DNA from: Rhizobiaceae bacterium
GTDB lineage: Bacteria > Pseudomonadota > Alphaproteobacteria > Rhizobiales > Rhizobiaceae
Length of the DNA stretch: 64,000 nucleotides
Direction of reading: 5' to 3'
Assembly (NCBI GenBank): GCA_019635755.1
Contig: JAHBYW010000005.1
Span: 1-64,000, forward strand
Shown here: one piece after another, positions 53,626-62,911 of the stretch
Position numbering within the stretch: the first letter of the stretch is position 1
How the letters are laid out: every line of letters begins with the position of its first letter
Made by a program: the position numbers and the translations under genes
Notes under the pieces: model-generated
What the model was told of the DNA's origin: nothing
The model's database searches: none
The model's input: only the letters and a program-made list of their open reading frames with translations

Positions 53626-54441
53626 ATGCTGGCCTTGGCGACGCGATTGAAGACGCCGCTGCTTCTGTGCGCGATGGCATCGCCGCTGTTCCTGTATGCC
53701 TGCAGCCAGAGCACGCAGATGTTCTCGGCTTCGGAGATCAAGAACGCGGTCACGCCGAAATTCCTGCGGGCCTCCTATACGGAGAAGGACAAGGAGTGCA
53801 TGGCGCGCGCCATGTTCTTCGAGTCGCATCGCTCAAGCCGCGACGGCATGATCGCCGTCGGCACCGTGGTGATGAACCGCAAGCGCTCCGGCGACTACCC
53901 CGACACCGTCTGCGGCGTCGTCGGCCAGAAGAACCAGTTCGCGCCGGGCGTGCTGACCCGCAAGATGCCCGACCTGCCGGACGTGCAGGAGGCCGCCGTC
54001 GCCGTGCTGGAGGGCGAGCGCCATCCGAAGCTCAAGAACGCGATGCACTTCCACACGGCCGGGCTGAAGTTCAAGTACAACAACATGCACTACGTCACCG
54101 TGGCGGGAGGCAACGCCTTCTACGAGAAGCGCACCCGCAACTGGCAGCCGCTGCCCGCCGAGGACAATGTGAGCGTCATGGTCGCCTCGGCCGAGGATCC
54201 GGATCCGGTGCTGACGATCGCGCCCTCCACCGCGATGGCGCTGGCGGCGCCCGCCCGCCGCAAGGCGGACGTCATCACCGCGGCGATGCCGGTGCCGGCC
54301 GACCGCGGCGCGCGGGTCGCGGCGAACAGGCCGCTGGTCGTCGAGCCGGTCGCGGCCGCCCTCCCGGCAGCCACCGCGCTGCCGGCCTACCAGCCCGCCA
54401 CCAACGACCCCGCCGACATCGACCCGGCCCGCTTCCAGTAG
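53626..54441 (+). CDS. SleB-like cell wall hydrolase lipoprotein
   Basis: A 271-residue exported protein. The leader ends at FLYAC, a lipobox, so lipid attachment is likely. The Hydrolase_2 (SleB-type) domain spans about 50-165, with MARAMFFESHRSSRDGMIAVGTVVMNR carrying the expected Glu. QNQFAPG-like GQKNQFAPGVL and NAMHFHTAG follow. SleB-type enzymes cleave the peptidoglycan glycan chain. The last 100 residues are a low-complexity Ala/Pro/Val tail. It lies between ybaB and recR in the same orientation. Confidence 0.88.
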   Translation: MLALATRLKTPLLLCAMASPLFLYACSQSTQMFSASEIKNAVTPKFLRASYTEKDKECMARAMFFESHRSSRDGMIAVGTVVMNRKRSGDYPDTVCGVVGQKNQFAPGVLTRKMPDLPDVQEAAVAVLEGERHPKLKNAMHFHTAGLKFKYNNMHYVTVAGGNAFYEKRTRNWQPLPAEDNVSVMVASAEDPDPVLTIAPSTAMALAAPARRKADVITAAMPVPADRGARVAANRPLVVEPVAAALPAATALPAYQPATNDPADIDPARFQ

Positions 54442-54513
54442 TCCCGGTCCGCCGCCCGGCGCGACGATTGCGCCGAGGCGACAGGTGCGCGCCTTGGCTC
54501 TATATGTCGGCGC

Positions 54514-55119
54514 ATGTCGAAGCGAATCGCCGGGCCCGAGATCGAGCGGCTCATCCAGTTGCTGGCCAAGGTGCCGGGGCTCGGGCCCCGCTCGGCGCGT
54601 CGTGCCGCGCTGCATCTCATCAAGAAGAAGGAGCAGCTGCTCGCCCCCCTGGCGCTGGCGATGGGCGAGGCGGCCGAGAAGGTCCGCGTCTGCTCCTCCT
54701 GCGGCAATGTCGACACGATCGATCCTTGCGCCGTCTGCGCCGACCCGCGCCGCGACGCGGCCACGATCATCGTGGTCGAGGACGTCGCAGACCTCTGGGC
54801 GCTCGAGCGCGCCGGCACGATGAGCGCGCGCTACCACGTGCTGGGCGGCACGCTGTCGCCGCTCGACGGCGTCGGCCCGGACGATCTCAACATCCGCCGG
54901 CTGGTCGAGCGCGTCGCCGAGGGCGGCGTGACGGAAGTGATCCTCGCCGTGAACGCCACCGTCGAGGGGCAGACCACCGCGCACTACCTCACCGACCAGC
55001 TCGCCGGCTTCGGCACCCGCGTGACCCGGCTGGCGCATGGCGTGCCGGTCGGCGGCGAACTCGATTACCTCGACGAGGGCACGCTCGCCGCCGCGCTGAA
55101 GTCGCGGACAGCGTTTTGA
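54514..55119 (+). CDS. recR: Recombination mediator protein RecR
   Basis: A 201-residue ring-forming protein acting with RecF and RecO to load RecA. The helix-hairpin-helix is [16 protein letters not shown], the four-Cys zinc finger runs from VCSSCGNVD to CAVCADP, and the Toprim domain holds [14 protein letters not shown]. The C-terminal Walker-B-like strip [22 protein letters not shown] is typical. RecF is 40 kb away in the same window. Confidence 0.96.
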   Translation: MSKRIAGPEIERLIQLLAKVPGLGPRSARRAALHLIKKKEQLLAPLALAMGEAAEKVRVCSSCGNVDTIDPCAVCADPRRDAATIIVVEDVADLWALERAGTMSARYHVLGGTLSPLDGVGPDDLNIRRLVERVAEGGVTEVILAVNATVEGQTTAHYLTDQLAGFGTRVTRLAHGVPVGGELDYLDEGTLAAALKSRTAF

Positions 55120-55192
55120 CACGATCACGCGAAAGGGTGGCGGCATGACGCCGCATCGATATCCGCTTGCCTCCTCCGCCATGCTCGGCACG

Positions 55193-55300
55193 GTCTCCCT
55201 CCCGCCTGAAGGGGAGAGGATTGCCGTCGCGGCCGGTTGCGCCCTCGCATCCTCCCCTGCGAAGCGGGGGAGGGGGACCGGCGAAGCCCGGGGAGGGGGC
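55193..55300. repeat. Mosaic palindromic intergenic repeat (RIME-like)
   Basis: Two C-run/G-run palindromes stand in tandem: one around 55193-55219 (CTCCCTCCC ... GGGGAGAGG) and one at 55251-55273 (CCTCCCCTGC-GAA-GCGGGGGAGG), followed by a further GGGGAGGGGGC. This is the look of the mosaic repeats scattered between rhizobial genes. A shorter relative is at 9917-9937. Its last G-run serves as the ribosome-binding site of the next gene. Confidence 0.6.
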
Positions 55301-56533
55301 ATGCGCCGGATGGTGCGCGCGCTTCTTCTGATCGTGTTGGCCACCCTCGCCACGCCCTCCCACGCCGCGCGCGTCGACGACCAGTTCCGCGCCTGGCTCT
55401 CCGGCGACCTCTGGCCCGAGGCGAGCGCGCGCGGCATCTCGCGCGAAACCTTCGAGGCCGCCTTCGCCGGCGTGAAGCCGAATCTCGACCTGCCCGACCT
55501 GGTCATGCCCGGCGAGAAGGCGACCACGCCGAAGAAGCAGCACCAGGCCGAGTTCGGTTCGCCCGGCAACTATTTCGCCGAGAAGACGCTGGGCGCCGTC
55601 ACCTCTGGCGGCCGCACGCGCGCCTCGCGCTATGCCGACACGCTCGCCGCGATCGAGAAGCGCTACGGCGTTCCGGGCGAGGTGGTGCTGGCGATCTGGG
55701 GCCGCGAGTCCGGTTTCGGCTCTGCGAAGATCCCGCACGACGCCTTCCAGGTGCTGGGCACCAAGGCCTTCATGGCGACCCGCAAGGACATGTTCCGCAA
55801 GGAGGTGCTGGCCGCGCTGGAGATGGTCGACAAGGGGCTCGTCGGCCGCAAGGCGATGAAGTCGTCCTGGGCCGGAGCGCTCGGCCAGCCGCAGTTCCTG
55901 CCTACCTCCTTCCTGCAGCACGCGGTCGACTTCGACGGCGACGGCCAGCGCGACATCTGGAACTCGGTGCCGGATTCGCTCGCCTCCATCGCCAACTATC
56001 TCGTCAACCACGGCTGGGTGAAGGGCCGCGACTGGGGCTTCGAGGTCGCCGTTCCGGACAGCGTCACCTGCGCGCTGGAAGGGCCGGATCAGGGCCGCCG
56101 CATCGCCGACTGGGCGGCGATGGGCATTCAGCGCGTCAGCGGCCGTCCGTTCCCGGCGAGCGAGGCGAGTGCGGAAGGCTATCTGCTGATGCCGGCCGGG
56201 CGCAGCGGTCCGGCCTTCATCGTCACGCCGAACTTCTACGTCCTGAAGGACTACAACGAGAGCGACCTGTACGCGCTCTTCATCGGCCACGGCGCGGACC
56301 GCATCGCCCACGGCGACCGTAGCTTCGCCGGCACATGGGGCAAGGTCGGCGGCCTTTACCGCTCCGACATCGCCGCCATGCAGCGCGGCCTGGAGAAGCT
56401 GGGCTACGACGTCGGCGGCGCCGACGGCCTGCCGGGGTTCCGCACCCGCCGCTCGATCGGCGACTGGCAGGCGCGGAACGGTCAGGCGCCGACCTGCTTC
56501 CCCGACAAGGCGATCGTCGGCCAGTTCGAATAG
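55301..56533 (+). CDS. Lytic murein transglycosylase (MltB-like) with peptidoglycan-binding domain
   Basis: A 410-residue exported enzyme that cleaves glycan strands to 1,6-anhydro ends. The signal peptide ends near PSHAARVDD. The catalytic Glu136 is in AIWGRESGFG, and the SLT_2-type domain continues with GALGQPQFLPTSFL and AVDFDGDGQRDIW. A C-terminal PG_binding_1 domain (about 350-408) starts AAMQRGLEKLGYDVGGADG. The ATG at 55301 is chosen because the signal peptide starts there; the upstream frame reads through a repeat. It is 70 bases before the CHAT protein gene in the same direction. Confidence 0.92.
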   Translation: MRRMVRALLLIVLATLATPSHAARVDDQFRAWLSGDLWPEASARGISRETFEAAFAGVKPNLDLPDLVMPGEKATTPKKQHQAEFGSPGNYFAEKTLGAVTSGGRTRASRYADTLAAIEKRYGVPGEVVLAIWGRESGFGSAKIPHDAFQVLGTKAFMATRKDMFRKEVLAALEMVDKGLVGRKAMKSSWAGALGQPQFLPTSFLQHAVDFDGDGQRDIWNSVPDSLASIANYLVNHGWVKGRDWGFEVAVPDSVTCALEGPDQGRRIADWAAMGIQRVSGRPFPASEASAEGYLLMPAGRSGPAFIVTPNFYVLKDYNESDLYALFIGHGADRIAHGDRSFAGTWGKVGGLYRSDIAAMQRGLEKLGYDVGGADGLPGFRTRRSIGDWQARNGQAPTCFPDKAIVGQFE

Positions 56534-56603
56534 GTCGTCGCGCCCTCCTATTGTCCGGGAGCGCCGCCTATGGTGACATGCTCCCGTAGCGGAAGCGTCC
56601 CGC

Positions 56604-59585
56604 GTGGCGGATCGTTGCATGCGCATCGTCTGGCTCGTCATCATGCTGCTCGGCTTGAGCGTCGCCGCCCACGCCGGCGGCCGTTATGCGCTGGTCGTCG
56701 GCAATTCCGATTATCGCTACCTGCCCGCGCTGCCGACGGCGAAGCCAAGCGCCGAACTCGTCGGATCGACGCTCGAGGGTCTCGGCTACGATGTGACGAT
56801 CGCGCTCGACCAGCCGCGTTCCACGCTGGCGCGGGTGATCGAGCACCTCGCGGCGGCGGCCGAACAGACGGACGCGTCGGCCGTGCTGGTCTATTTCGCC
56901 GGCCACGCCGCCGGCCATGCCGGCGAAACCTACCTGTTCTCGATGGACAGCGAGTCCTACGACCCGGCCCTCTACGTGTCCGGGGTGACGCCGGACGGCC
57001 TGCCGCTGACCCAGCTTCTCGACACGCTGGCCACGTCGCCGGCGCGCGCCATCGTCCTGCTGGATCCCTCGCCGCCGCTGGAGGGCGCGCCGCGCGGCTT
57101 CGACGCCATCCAGCCGCCGCCCGGCATGTTCGTCGCGATGCCCAACGCACCCGGCCTTGCCGTGGTGCCGGGTACGGGTCCGACGACGGTCTTCGCCCAG
57201 GTCCTGTCGCGCCTGCTCGCGGAACCCGGCATCACCACAGCCGATCTCGGCAAGCGCCTGCGCAACGACGTGATGGTCGCCACCACCGGCCAGATGGCCC
57301 CCTGGTTCGCCGACACGCTTCCCGCGCCGCTCGCGCTCGCAGCCGAGGGGCCGGCGCAGCCCGCGCCCGCGCCGAAGCCGGCCGATCCGGCCGACGACCA
57401 GCTCTGGGCGATGGTGCGCAGCCAGGGCACGGACGCGTTCCTGCGCCACTACCTCACCTTCTACCCCGACGGTCGCCATGCCGACGAGGCGCGCGCCCTG
57501 CTCGCCGGGAACGACATCGCGCTCGCGGGGACGGAGCCGGAAGCCAGCGGCCCGAACTATTACGTCGAAGTCGATCCGGCCGAGTCGCCCGACGACGTTG
57601 CCGCCGCCGAGCCGCCGGCGGAGCCCGAGCCCGACACGGTGATCGGCGGCCTGCCTCCGCCCGAGCCGCTGCCGTTGCCTGCGCCACTCCCGGCGCCGAT
57701 CTCGCCCGCGCCGGAGCCGGACGCGAGCGTTGCCCCGGGCGATGCGGTCACCGGCACGCCGCCGATCGCAACCGCGCCGCCGCCGAAGCCCATACCGCTG
57801 GACGGTGCCGTCGGAGGCTACAAGCCTTCGTCGGTCGAGCCCGGCGCGGTGTCCGAACCGCCGCTGCCGCCGATGGAGGAGCCGCCGCTGCCATCCGCCG
57901 AGGAGCCGGCCGAGGTGTCGGCAAAGCCGGTGGAGAGCGTCGCGCGCTATCCGACCGTCGATGCGCCGGAAGCCGTCGCCGCGGCCGAGACCTTCACCGT
58001 CTCGATCGCGCTGACCGAGGAGAAGCTGACCGAGGACGTGGTGGCAAAGCCGGCGCCGGGCGGATCGGTCACCGAGGACGGCGCGCTGGAGCTGGCACTG
58101 CCCGCCGGCGCCGACGAATGGCCGATCGACATCGACCTGCTGGCCTCGGGCTTCGACCTGGTCGACGGCGGCCAATGGAGCCGGCGCGTCCTGCTGTTTC
58201 GCGACGGCGATTCCGACGTCGTCCGCTTCGCACTGAAGGCGCGGTCCGTTTCCGCCGCCAGGCAGCGCAAGCTGATGGTACGTTTCTATCACGAGGGCAC
58301 GTTCCTGGGTTCCGCCTCGCGCCCGATCGAGGTGACGCCGGAAGGCGGCGTGGCGGAAGCATCCGGCAGCCCGGCGCCGGCCTCGGGCGCGATGATGATG
58401 ATCGCTCCGGCGCCGGCGGCGGCCGAACTGTCCACCGACATCCGCATCGGCGACGCCGTCGAGACCCCCGACCTCGACGTCACCGTCCACTACGACGATC
58501 CGGACAATCTGGGCTCCGGGCTGATCGTCATCCACTCGCCGCATATCGGCCCGCCCGTCAGCGCCGAGTTCTCGACGCCGGCCGGCATGGCCGCGTGGCT
58601 GGACTCGGAGTACCTGCGGCTGGTCCAGCTCGGCCTCGATCTGCGCGGCGCCCAGTCGCTGACAGCGGCGCCGGCGGCCGACGCGGACTCGCGGAAGCGT
58701 TTCGTCATGAAGGTGGCGGAGGGCATCGGCGCCGACCTCTATCGCAACTACGTGCCCGACGAGCTGAAGCGCGTCATGGAGACGCTGCACGTCAAGGGCA
58801 AGCTCGGTTCGATCCAGATCACCTCGAACAGCCCGGTCCTGCCGTGGGAGATCGTCCGCCCCGTCTGGGCCGACGGCACGACCGGCGGGTTCCTCGGCAT
58901 CGACTATCGCGTCGCGCGCTGGGCGCCGCGCGAGAGCGGCGGCCAGGTCGACCGGCCGCTGAACAGCATCGCCTTCTCCGGGGTCGCTACTGTCGCGCCC
59001 GCCTATGACGGCAACCGCGAACTGCCGTTCCAGCAGGTCGAGGTCGATGCGCTGAGCAAGCTCGCCGGCTTCCGCCTGATCGACGGCGACTTCTCGTCCT
59101 TCGAGAAGCTGGTCGGCGAGGTGTCGACGGGCTTCATCCACTTTTCCGGCCATGGCGCGGTCAACGCGCCGGGCACGGGCGCCCCGGTCTTCGCCATCCA
59201 GCTGCTCGACCAGTCGCTCGACCCCAACACATGGCGGGCGCTGAGCTTCGCGTCGCGCGAGGGCGGCAATCCGTTCTACTTCTTCAACGCCTGCGACACC
59301 GGCCGCGCCGCGTCGCTTGGCGGCTTCGTGCAGGGCTGGGGGCCGGCGGTGCTGGCCAGCGGCGCGTCCGGCTTCATCGGCGGCATGTGGCCGCTGACCG
59401 ACCGCGCGGCGGCGTCGTTCTCGACCGGCTTCTACGGCACGATGTCGTCGCGTCTGGGAACGGGTCCGGTCTATGTTGCCGAGGTGCTTCGTGACGTCCG
59501 CCGCCAGTTCTACGAGACGGGCGATCCGACCTACCTGGCCTACACGTTCTACGGCAACGCCAATCTGCGCGTCGTCGCGCAGTAG
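56604..59585 (+). CDS. Exported caspase-like/CHAT dual protease-fold protein
   Basis: A 993-residue protein with a signal peptide ending near AAHAGG (residue 25). Residues 27-240 resemble a caspase/metacaspase domain: YALVVGNSDYRYLPAL, then FAGHAAGHAGE with the catalytic-type His101; but where family members read LLDAC, this has LLDPS, so the nucleophile Cys is Ser156. A half-TPR-like segment (266-302), a long Pro-rich linker (328-445) and a beta-rich domain (about 464-570) follow. Residues about 700-990 form a CHAT protease domain with His850 in FSGHG and Cys897 in NACDTG, both intact, plus a conserved SGFIGGMWPLTD end. GGAAG supports the GTG at 56604; an ATG at 56619 is possible. Role unknown. 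Confidence 0.9.
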   Translation: MADRCMRIVWLVIMLLGLSVAAHAGGRYALVVGNSDYRYLPALPTAKPSAELVGSTLEGLGYDVTIALDQPRSTLARVIEHLAAAAEQTDASAVLVYFAGHAAGHAGETYLFSMDSESYDPALYVSGVTPDGLPLTQLLDTLATSPARAIVLLDPSPPLEGAPRGFDAIQPPPGMFVAMPNAPGLAVVPGTGPTTVFAQVLSRLLAEPGITTADLGKRLRNDVMVATTGQMAPWFADTLPAPLALAAEGPAQPAPAPKPADPADDQLWAMVRSQGTDAFLRHYLTFYPDGRHADEARALLAGNDIALAGTEPEASGPNYYVEVDPAESPDDVAAAEPPAEPEPDTVIGGLPPPEPLPLPAPLPAPISPAPEPDASVAPGDAVTGTPPIATAPPPKPIPLDGAVGGYKPSSVEPGAVSEPPLPPMEEPPLPSAEEPAEVSAKPVESVARYPTVDAPEAVAAAETFTVSIALTEEKLTEDVVAKPAPGGSVTEDGALELALPAGADEWPIDIDLLASGFDLVDGGQWSRRVLLFRDGDSDVVRFALKARSVSAARQRKLMVRFYHEGTFLGSASRPIEVTPEGGVAEASGSPAPASGAMMMIAPAPAAAELSTDIRIGDAVETPDLDVTVHYDDPDNLGSGLIVIHSPHIGPPVSAEFSTPAGMAAWLDSEYLRLVQLGLDLRGAQSLTAAPAADADSRKRFVMKVAEGIGADLYRNYVPDELKRVMETLHVKGKLGSIQITSNSPVLPWEIVRPVWADGTTGGFLGIDYRVARWAPRESGGQVDRPLNSIAFSGVATVAPAYDGNRELPFQQVEVDALSKLAGFRLIDGDFSSFEKLVGEVSTGFIHFSGHGAVNAPGTGAPVFAIQLLDQSLDPNTWRALSFASREGGNPFYFFNACDTGRAASLGGFVQGWGPAVLASGASGFIGGMWPLTDRAAASFSTGFYGTMSSRLGTGPVYVAEVLRDVRRQFYETGDPTYLAYTFYGNANLRVVAQ

Positions 59586-59592
59586 GCAGAAC

Positions 59593-60591
59593 TTACGCCG
59601 CCGCGGTCATCCCGTGCACTTCGGCGAGGATCTCGAAGGAGCGCTTGCGCTTCGCGTGGTCGTGGATCTGCGACGTGACCATCAGCTCGCCCGCGCCGGT
59701 CCGCTCGATGAAGGCGTCGAGCCTGCGCCGCACCGTTTCGGCCGATCCGACGATCGCTTCCGAGAGCGCATGCGCCAGCATCGACCGCGCCGCCGGCTCC
59801 AGCGTGTCCTCGAAGCCTTGCACCGGTGCCGGCAGCTTGCCGGGCTGGCCGGAGCGCAGCCGCACGAACGCCTGCTGGAGCGAGGAGAACAGGAACCGCG
59901 CCTCTTCGTCCGTGTCCGCCGCGACGACGTTGAGGCCCAGCATGACATGCGGCGCCGCCAGCCGGTCCGACGGCTGGAAGCGCGAGCGGTAGATGGCCAG
60001 CGCATGCTCCATCTCCGCCGGCGCGAAATGCGAGGCGAAGGCGTAGGGCAGGCCGATCATCGCCGCGAGCTGCGCGCCGTAGGTGCTCGATCCCAGCACC
60101 CACATCTCGACGTCCTGGCCCTCGCCCGGCACCGCGCGCACGCGCTGCGTCGGCTCGGCCGGCGCGAAATAGTGCATCAGCTCCACCACGTCGTTCGGGA
60201 ACGTATCCACGCTTGCCTCGAGATTGCGCCGCAGCGCCCGCGCCGTCGCCATGTCCGTCCCCGGCGCGCGGCCGAGCCCGAGGTCGATGCGCCCCGGAAA
60301 GAGCGCGGCCAGCGTGCCGAACTGCTCGGCGATCACCAGCGGTGCGTGATTGGGCAGCATGATGCCGCCGGCGCCGACGCGGATCGTCTTCGTCCCGCCG
60401 GCCACATGCGCGATGACCACCGAGGTCGCCGCGCTGGCGATGCCCGGCATGTTGTGATGCTCCGCCATCCAGTAGCGCTGGTAGCCGAGCCGCTCGGCAT
60501 GCCGCGCGAGGTCGAGCGAGTTGGCGAGCGCCTGCGCAACGCCGCTGCCTTCCGGCACGGGCGCGAGATCGAGGACGGAGAGAAGGGCCAT
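59593..60591 (-). CDS. Luciferase-like monooxygenase family protein
   Basis: A 332-residue flavin-dependent (LLM) TIM-barrel protein of the group with MsnO8/YhbW. Typical parts are [18 protein letters not shown] at the start, [43 protein letters not shown] and [14 protein letters not shown]. It would use reduced FMN, or F420, with an unknown substrate. The start at 60591 is the family start; the frame is open far upstream but in noncoding-like sequence. It ends 7 bases after the convergent CHAT gene. Confidence 0.9.
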   Translation of the reverse strand: MALLSVLDLAPVPEGSGVAQALANSLDLARHAERLGYQRYWMAEHHNMPGIASAATSVVIAHVAGGTKTIRVGAGGIMLPNHAPLVIAEQFGTLAALFPGRIDLGLGRAPGTDMATARALRRNLEASVDTFPNDVVELMHYFAPAEPTQRVRAVPGEGQDVEMWVLGSSTYGAQLAAMIGLPYAFASHFAPAEMEHALAIYRSRFQPSDRLAAPHVMLGLNVVAADTDEEARFLFSSLQQAFVRLRSGQPGKLPAPVQGFEDTLEPAARSMLAHALSEAIVGSAETVRRRLDAFIERTGAGELMVTSQIHDHAKRKRSFEILAEVHGMTAAA

Positions 60592-60683
60592 GGCGACATC
60601 CGCTGGAACGTCGCCGCATATAGGTTCGCGTCCGCCCCGTTCCAATGCGCGGCGTTGGGGGCCAACGGTCCGGGCCGGCGACG

Positions 60684-61817
60684 CTATTCGGGGTCCGACT
60701 GCTGCGCCGACAGGAAGTTGCCGACATGCTTGAGGCTGTCGAAATGGTCGCAGAACACCTTGATCACGACCAGCAGCGGCACCGCGATGAGCGCGCCGAC
60801 GAAGCCCCACAGCCACGACCAGAACGCCACCGCGATGAAGATGGACACCGCGTTGATCTCCAGGCGGCGGCCGACGATCAGCGGCGTCACCATCTGCCCC
60901 TCGACGACGTTGCACAGGATGACGAATGCCGGCGCGAGCAGCGCGTATCCGAAGCCGTCGAAGGTCACGAGCGAGATCGCGGCGACGGCCAGGATGGTGA
61001 TCAGCGCGCCGACATAGGGCAGGAAGTTCAGCAGCGCGGCGGCGATGCCGAACACGAACGGATTGGGCATGCCGAGCGCCCACAGGCCGAGCCCGATGAC
61101 GAGGCCGAGCCCGCCATTGATCAGCGCCACCGTCAGCAGGTAGCGCGAGATCTCGCGCTCCACGTCGTAGACCACCCTGAGCGCGCGCTTCTTCTCGCTG
61201 AGCCGCGTGAACGACTGGACGATCTTCTCGTAGAACATGGGCCCGGACGCCAGCAGGAACAGCGACAGGACCACGGTGATGGCGATCGTCGTGCCGCCGG
61301 AGATCAGGTTCCCCGCGGCCTGCGAGATGATGCCCGGCTGCGCCACGACGACCCGCTGCACGCCGGGCTCCTGCGCCGCCGTGTCCGTCGCCTTCTCGAC
61401 CTGCCGCGACAGCTGCAGCACCGTGTCGATCGGGTGCCGGATCTCCTCGAGGCGGTCCTGCAGCTTGACGCCGATCTCCGGCGCCGTCTCGATCAGCTCC
61501 ATGATCGGCCCGCTGACCGCGTAGCCGGCGATGGTGCCGCCGATCAGCGACACCAGCACGAGCGCGGTGGCCGAAACCGCTTCCGGTATGCCGCGCTTCC
61601 TGAGGAACCGTACGATCGGCGTCAGCGTCAGCGCCAGCAGGAAGGCCAGCACCACCGGCATGAAGAAGTCGCGCGCGAAATAGAGCGCGTAGATCATGGC
61701 GAGGATGAACATGCCGACGAGCAGCGACCGCATCAGCCTGAGATCGGCGAACTGCGCCGCAAGGCCGTGCCCTCCCGGAGCGGCGGCCGGTTCCACGGAT
61801 CTGGTGTCGGATGACAT
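60684..61817 (-). CDS. AI-2E family (PerM/TqsA) transporter
   Basis: A 377-residue integral membrane protein with about eight helices. Two open the chain ([34 protein letters not shown] in pieces), a cytoplasmic or periplasmic helical stretch spans about 115-165, and the typical [19 protein letters not shown] and [19 protein letters not shown] segments define the family. Members export autoinducer-2 or act as ion antiporters; specificity is not readable. It is separated from the LLM gene by 92 bases and may share its transcript. Confidence 0.9.
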   Translation of the reverse strand: MSSDTRSVEPAAAPGGHGLAAQFADLRLMRSLLVGMFILAMIYALYFARDFFMPVVLAFLLALTLTPIVRFLRKRGIPEAVSATALVLVSLIGGTIAGYAVSGPIMELIETAPEIGVKLQDRLEEIRHPIDTVLQLSRQVEKATDTAAQEPGVQRVVVAQPGIISQAAGNLISGGTTIAITVVLSLFLLASGPMFYEKIVQSFTRLSEKKRALRVVYDVEREISRYLLTVALINGGLGLVIGLGLWALGMPNPFVFGIAAALLNFLPYVGALITILAVAAISLVTFDGFGYALLAPAFVILCNVVEGQMVTPLIVGRRLEINAVSIFIAVAFWSWLWGFVGALIAVPLLVVIKVFCDHFDSLKHVGNFLSAQQSDPE

Positions 61818-62019
61818 GACGGTGCGCCCTCAAACGCGTTCCGCCAGACAACGCGGCTGGTGGCCGGAAGGTTCACCGCGCCGGCGCGCGATAGGCTGCG
61901 ACGGCGTGCGAACCGGCCTGGGTCAGTTGATTTTCATGCCTGCAATGCGGTCGGACGTCTTGAACTCCGCGCGCGCGGGAGTATGTAAGCGGCGCGATAT
62001 TGACCTCAGGGTATGACAA

Positions 62020-62439
62020 TTGGCGATCTACAGGGAAAAAGACTTCAGCGAACGCCGCAGCGCGGCGGTCGACGCGAAGAAGGCTCTCCTCGAAAAGTTC
62101 AAGGCCCGTCCGGCGGCTGACGATCCGCGGATGGTGGCGTTGCGCGCGGAGCGCGAGGCGGTCCTCAAGGCGCGGGAACAGCGCGAGAGCGAGCGCGAGA
62201 AGCTCAAGCAGGAGCGGCTGGCCCGCGAGGCGAAGGAGCGCGCGGAGCGCGAGGCGGCCGAGGCCGTCGCCCGCAAGGCTGCCGAGGAGGCTGCTGCTGC
62301 GGAGGCGAAGCGTCGCGAGCAGGAAGAGAACGAGCGCGTTGCACGCCAGCTGGCCTCGGAAGCCGAGCAGAAGGCCAAGCGCGACGCCCGTTACGCCGCG
62401 CGCAAGGCCCGCGTCGGCCGCCAGCCGCCGAAGCTCTAG
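62020..62439 (+). CDS. DUF6481 charged coiled-coil protein
   Basis: A 139-residue, almost wholly helical protein rich in Ala, Arg, Glu and Lys, starting AIYREKDFSERRSAAVDAKK, the conserved N-terminus of the DUF6481 family seen in alphaproteobacteria. A long coiled coil covers about 35-125. The function is unknown; the composition resembles nucleic-acid-associated helical proteins. The start is TTG at 62020 with CAGGG upstream; no ATG is available at the family start. A perfect intrinsic terminator follows. Confidence 0.82.
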   Translation: MAIYREKDFSERRSAAVDAKKALLEKFKARPAADDPRMVALRAEREAVLKAREQRESEREKLKQERLAREAKERAEREAAEAVARKAAEEAAAAEAKRREQEENERVARQLASEAEQKAKRDARYAARKARVGRQPPKL

Positions 62440-62464
62440 GTCCGGACAGACCCGTTTTGCGACA

Positions 62465-62491
62465 GGCGGGCGCGTGATGCGCCCGCCTTTT
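62465..62491 (+). terminator. Intrinsic terminator after DUF6481 gene
   Basis: GGCGGGCGC (62465-62473) and GCGCCCGCC (62479-62487) form a perfect 9-bp stem with loop GTGAT, followed by TTTT. It lies 26 bases after the stop. Confidence 0.85.
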
Positions 62492-62510
62492 CGCGCCGGT
62501 ACGACGCCGC

Positions 62511-62825
62511 TCAGCCGGCGAACTTCAGCCCGATGATTCCGCCGACGATGAGCGCGATGCAGGCGAGCCGCGTCACGGTCGCCGGGTCGCCCAGCAGCCA
62601 TATGCCGAGCAGCGCGGTGCCGACCGAGCCGATGCCGGTCCACACCGCGTAGGCGGTCCCGACCGGCAGCGTCTTCAGCGCGATGCCGAGCAGCCCGAGG
62701 CTCACCACCATCGAGGCGACGGTGAGCACCGTCGGCAGCGGGCGCGTGAAGCCGTTGGTGTATTTGAGCCCGATCGCCCAGCCGATTTCGAACAGTCCTG
62801 CGAAGAAGAGATACGCCCATGCCAT
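62511..62825 (-). CDS. gdx: Guanidinium exporter, SMR family (Gdx/SugE)
   Basis: A 104-residue four-helix small multidrug resistance protein. The proton/substrate Glu13 lies in [20 protein letters not shown], which has the Gdx/SugE pattern (W-A-x-G-L-K-Y) rather than that of Emr[21 protein letters not shown] is the second family mark. Gdx exchanges guanidinium for protons and works as an antiparallel dimer. The ATG at 62825 has GGAGG 6 bases before it and gives the family length. A guanidine-II riboswitch is directly upstream, which agrees with the assigned substrate. Confidence 0.93.
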   Translation of the reverse strand: MAWAYLFFAGLFEIGWAIGLKYTNGFTRPLPTVLTVASMVVSLGLLGIALKTLPVGTAYAVWTGIGSVGTALLGIWLLGDPATVTRLACIALIVGGIIGLKFAG

Positions 62826-62843
62826 GGCGGCCTCCATGTCTGC

Positions 62844-62887
62844 GCGGGTCGTCCCGCCGGTGTGGGGAAGGGCGGGGTCGTCCCCGC
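62844..62887 (-). promoter_or_regulatory. Guanidine-II (mini-ykkC) riboswitch upstream of gdx
   Basis: On the minus strand two hairpins, each capped by the tetraloop ACGA, stand in tandem: GCGGGG-ACGA-CCCCGC (62887-62872) and GCGGG-ACGA-CCCGC (62857-62844), with 14 bases between. Paired ACGR-capped hairpins are the complete definition of the guanidine-II class, whose loops dock on each other and bind two guanidinium ions. The gdx ribosome-binding site (GGAGG, 62831-62835) follows 8 bases after the second hairpin, so translation control is expected. Confidence 0.87.
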
Positions 62888-62911
62888 GCCGCCAGCGTGG
62901 ACGACCACCGG

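Noticed and set aside
56568-59153. An 861-codon minus-strand frame opposite the CHAT protein
   Set aside because: Arg/Gly/Asp-rich shadow with no domain, while the plus-strand frame has clear caspase and CHAT motifs.
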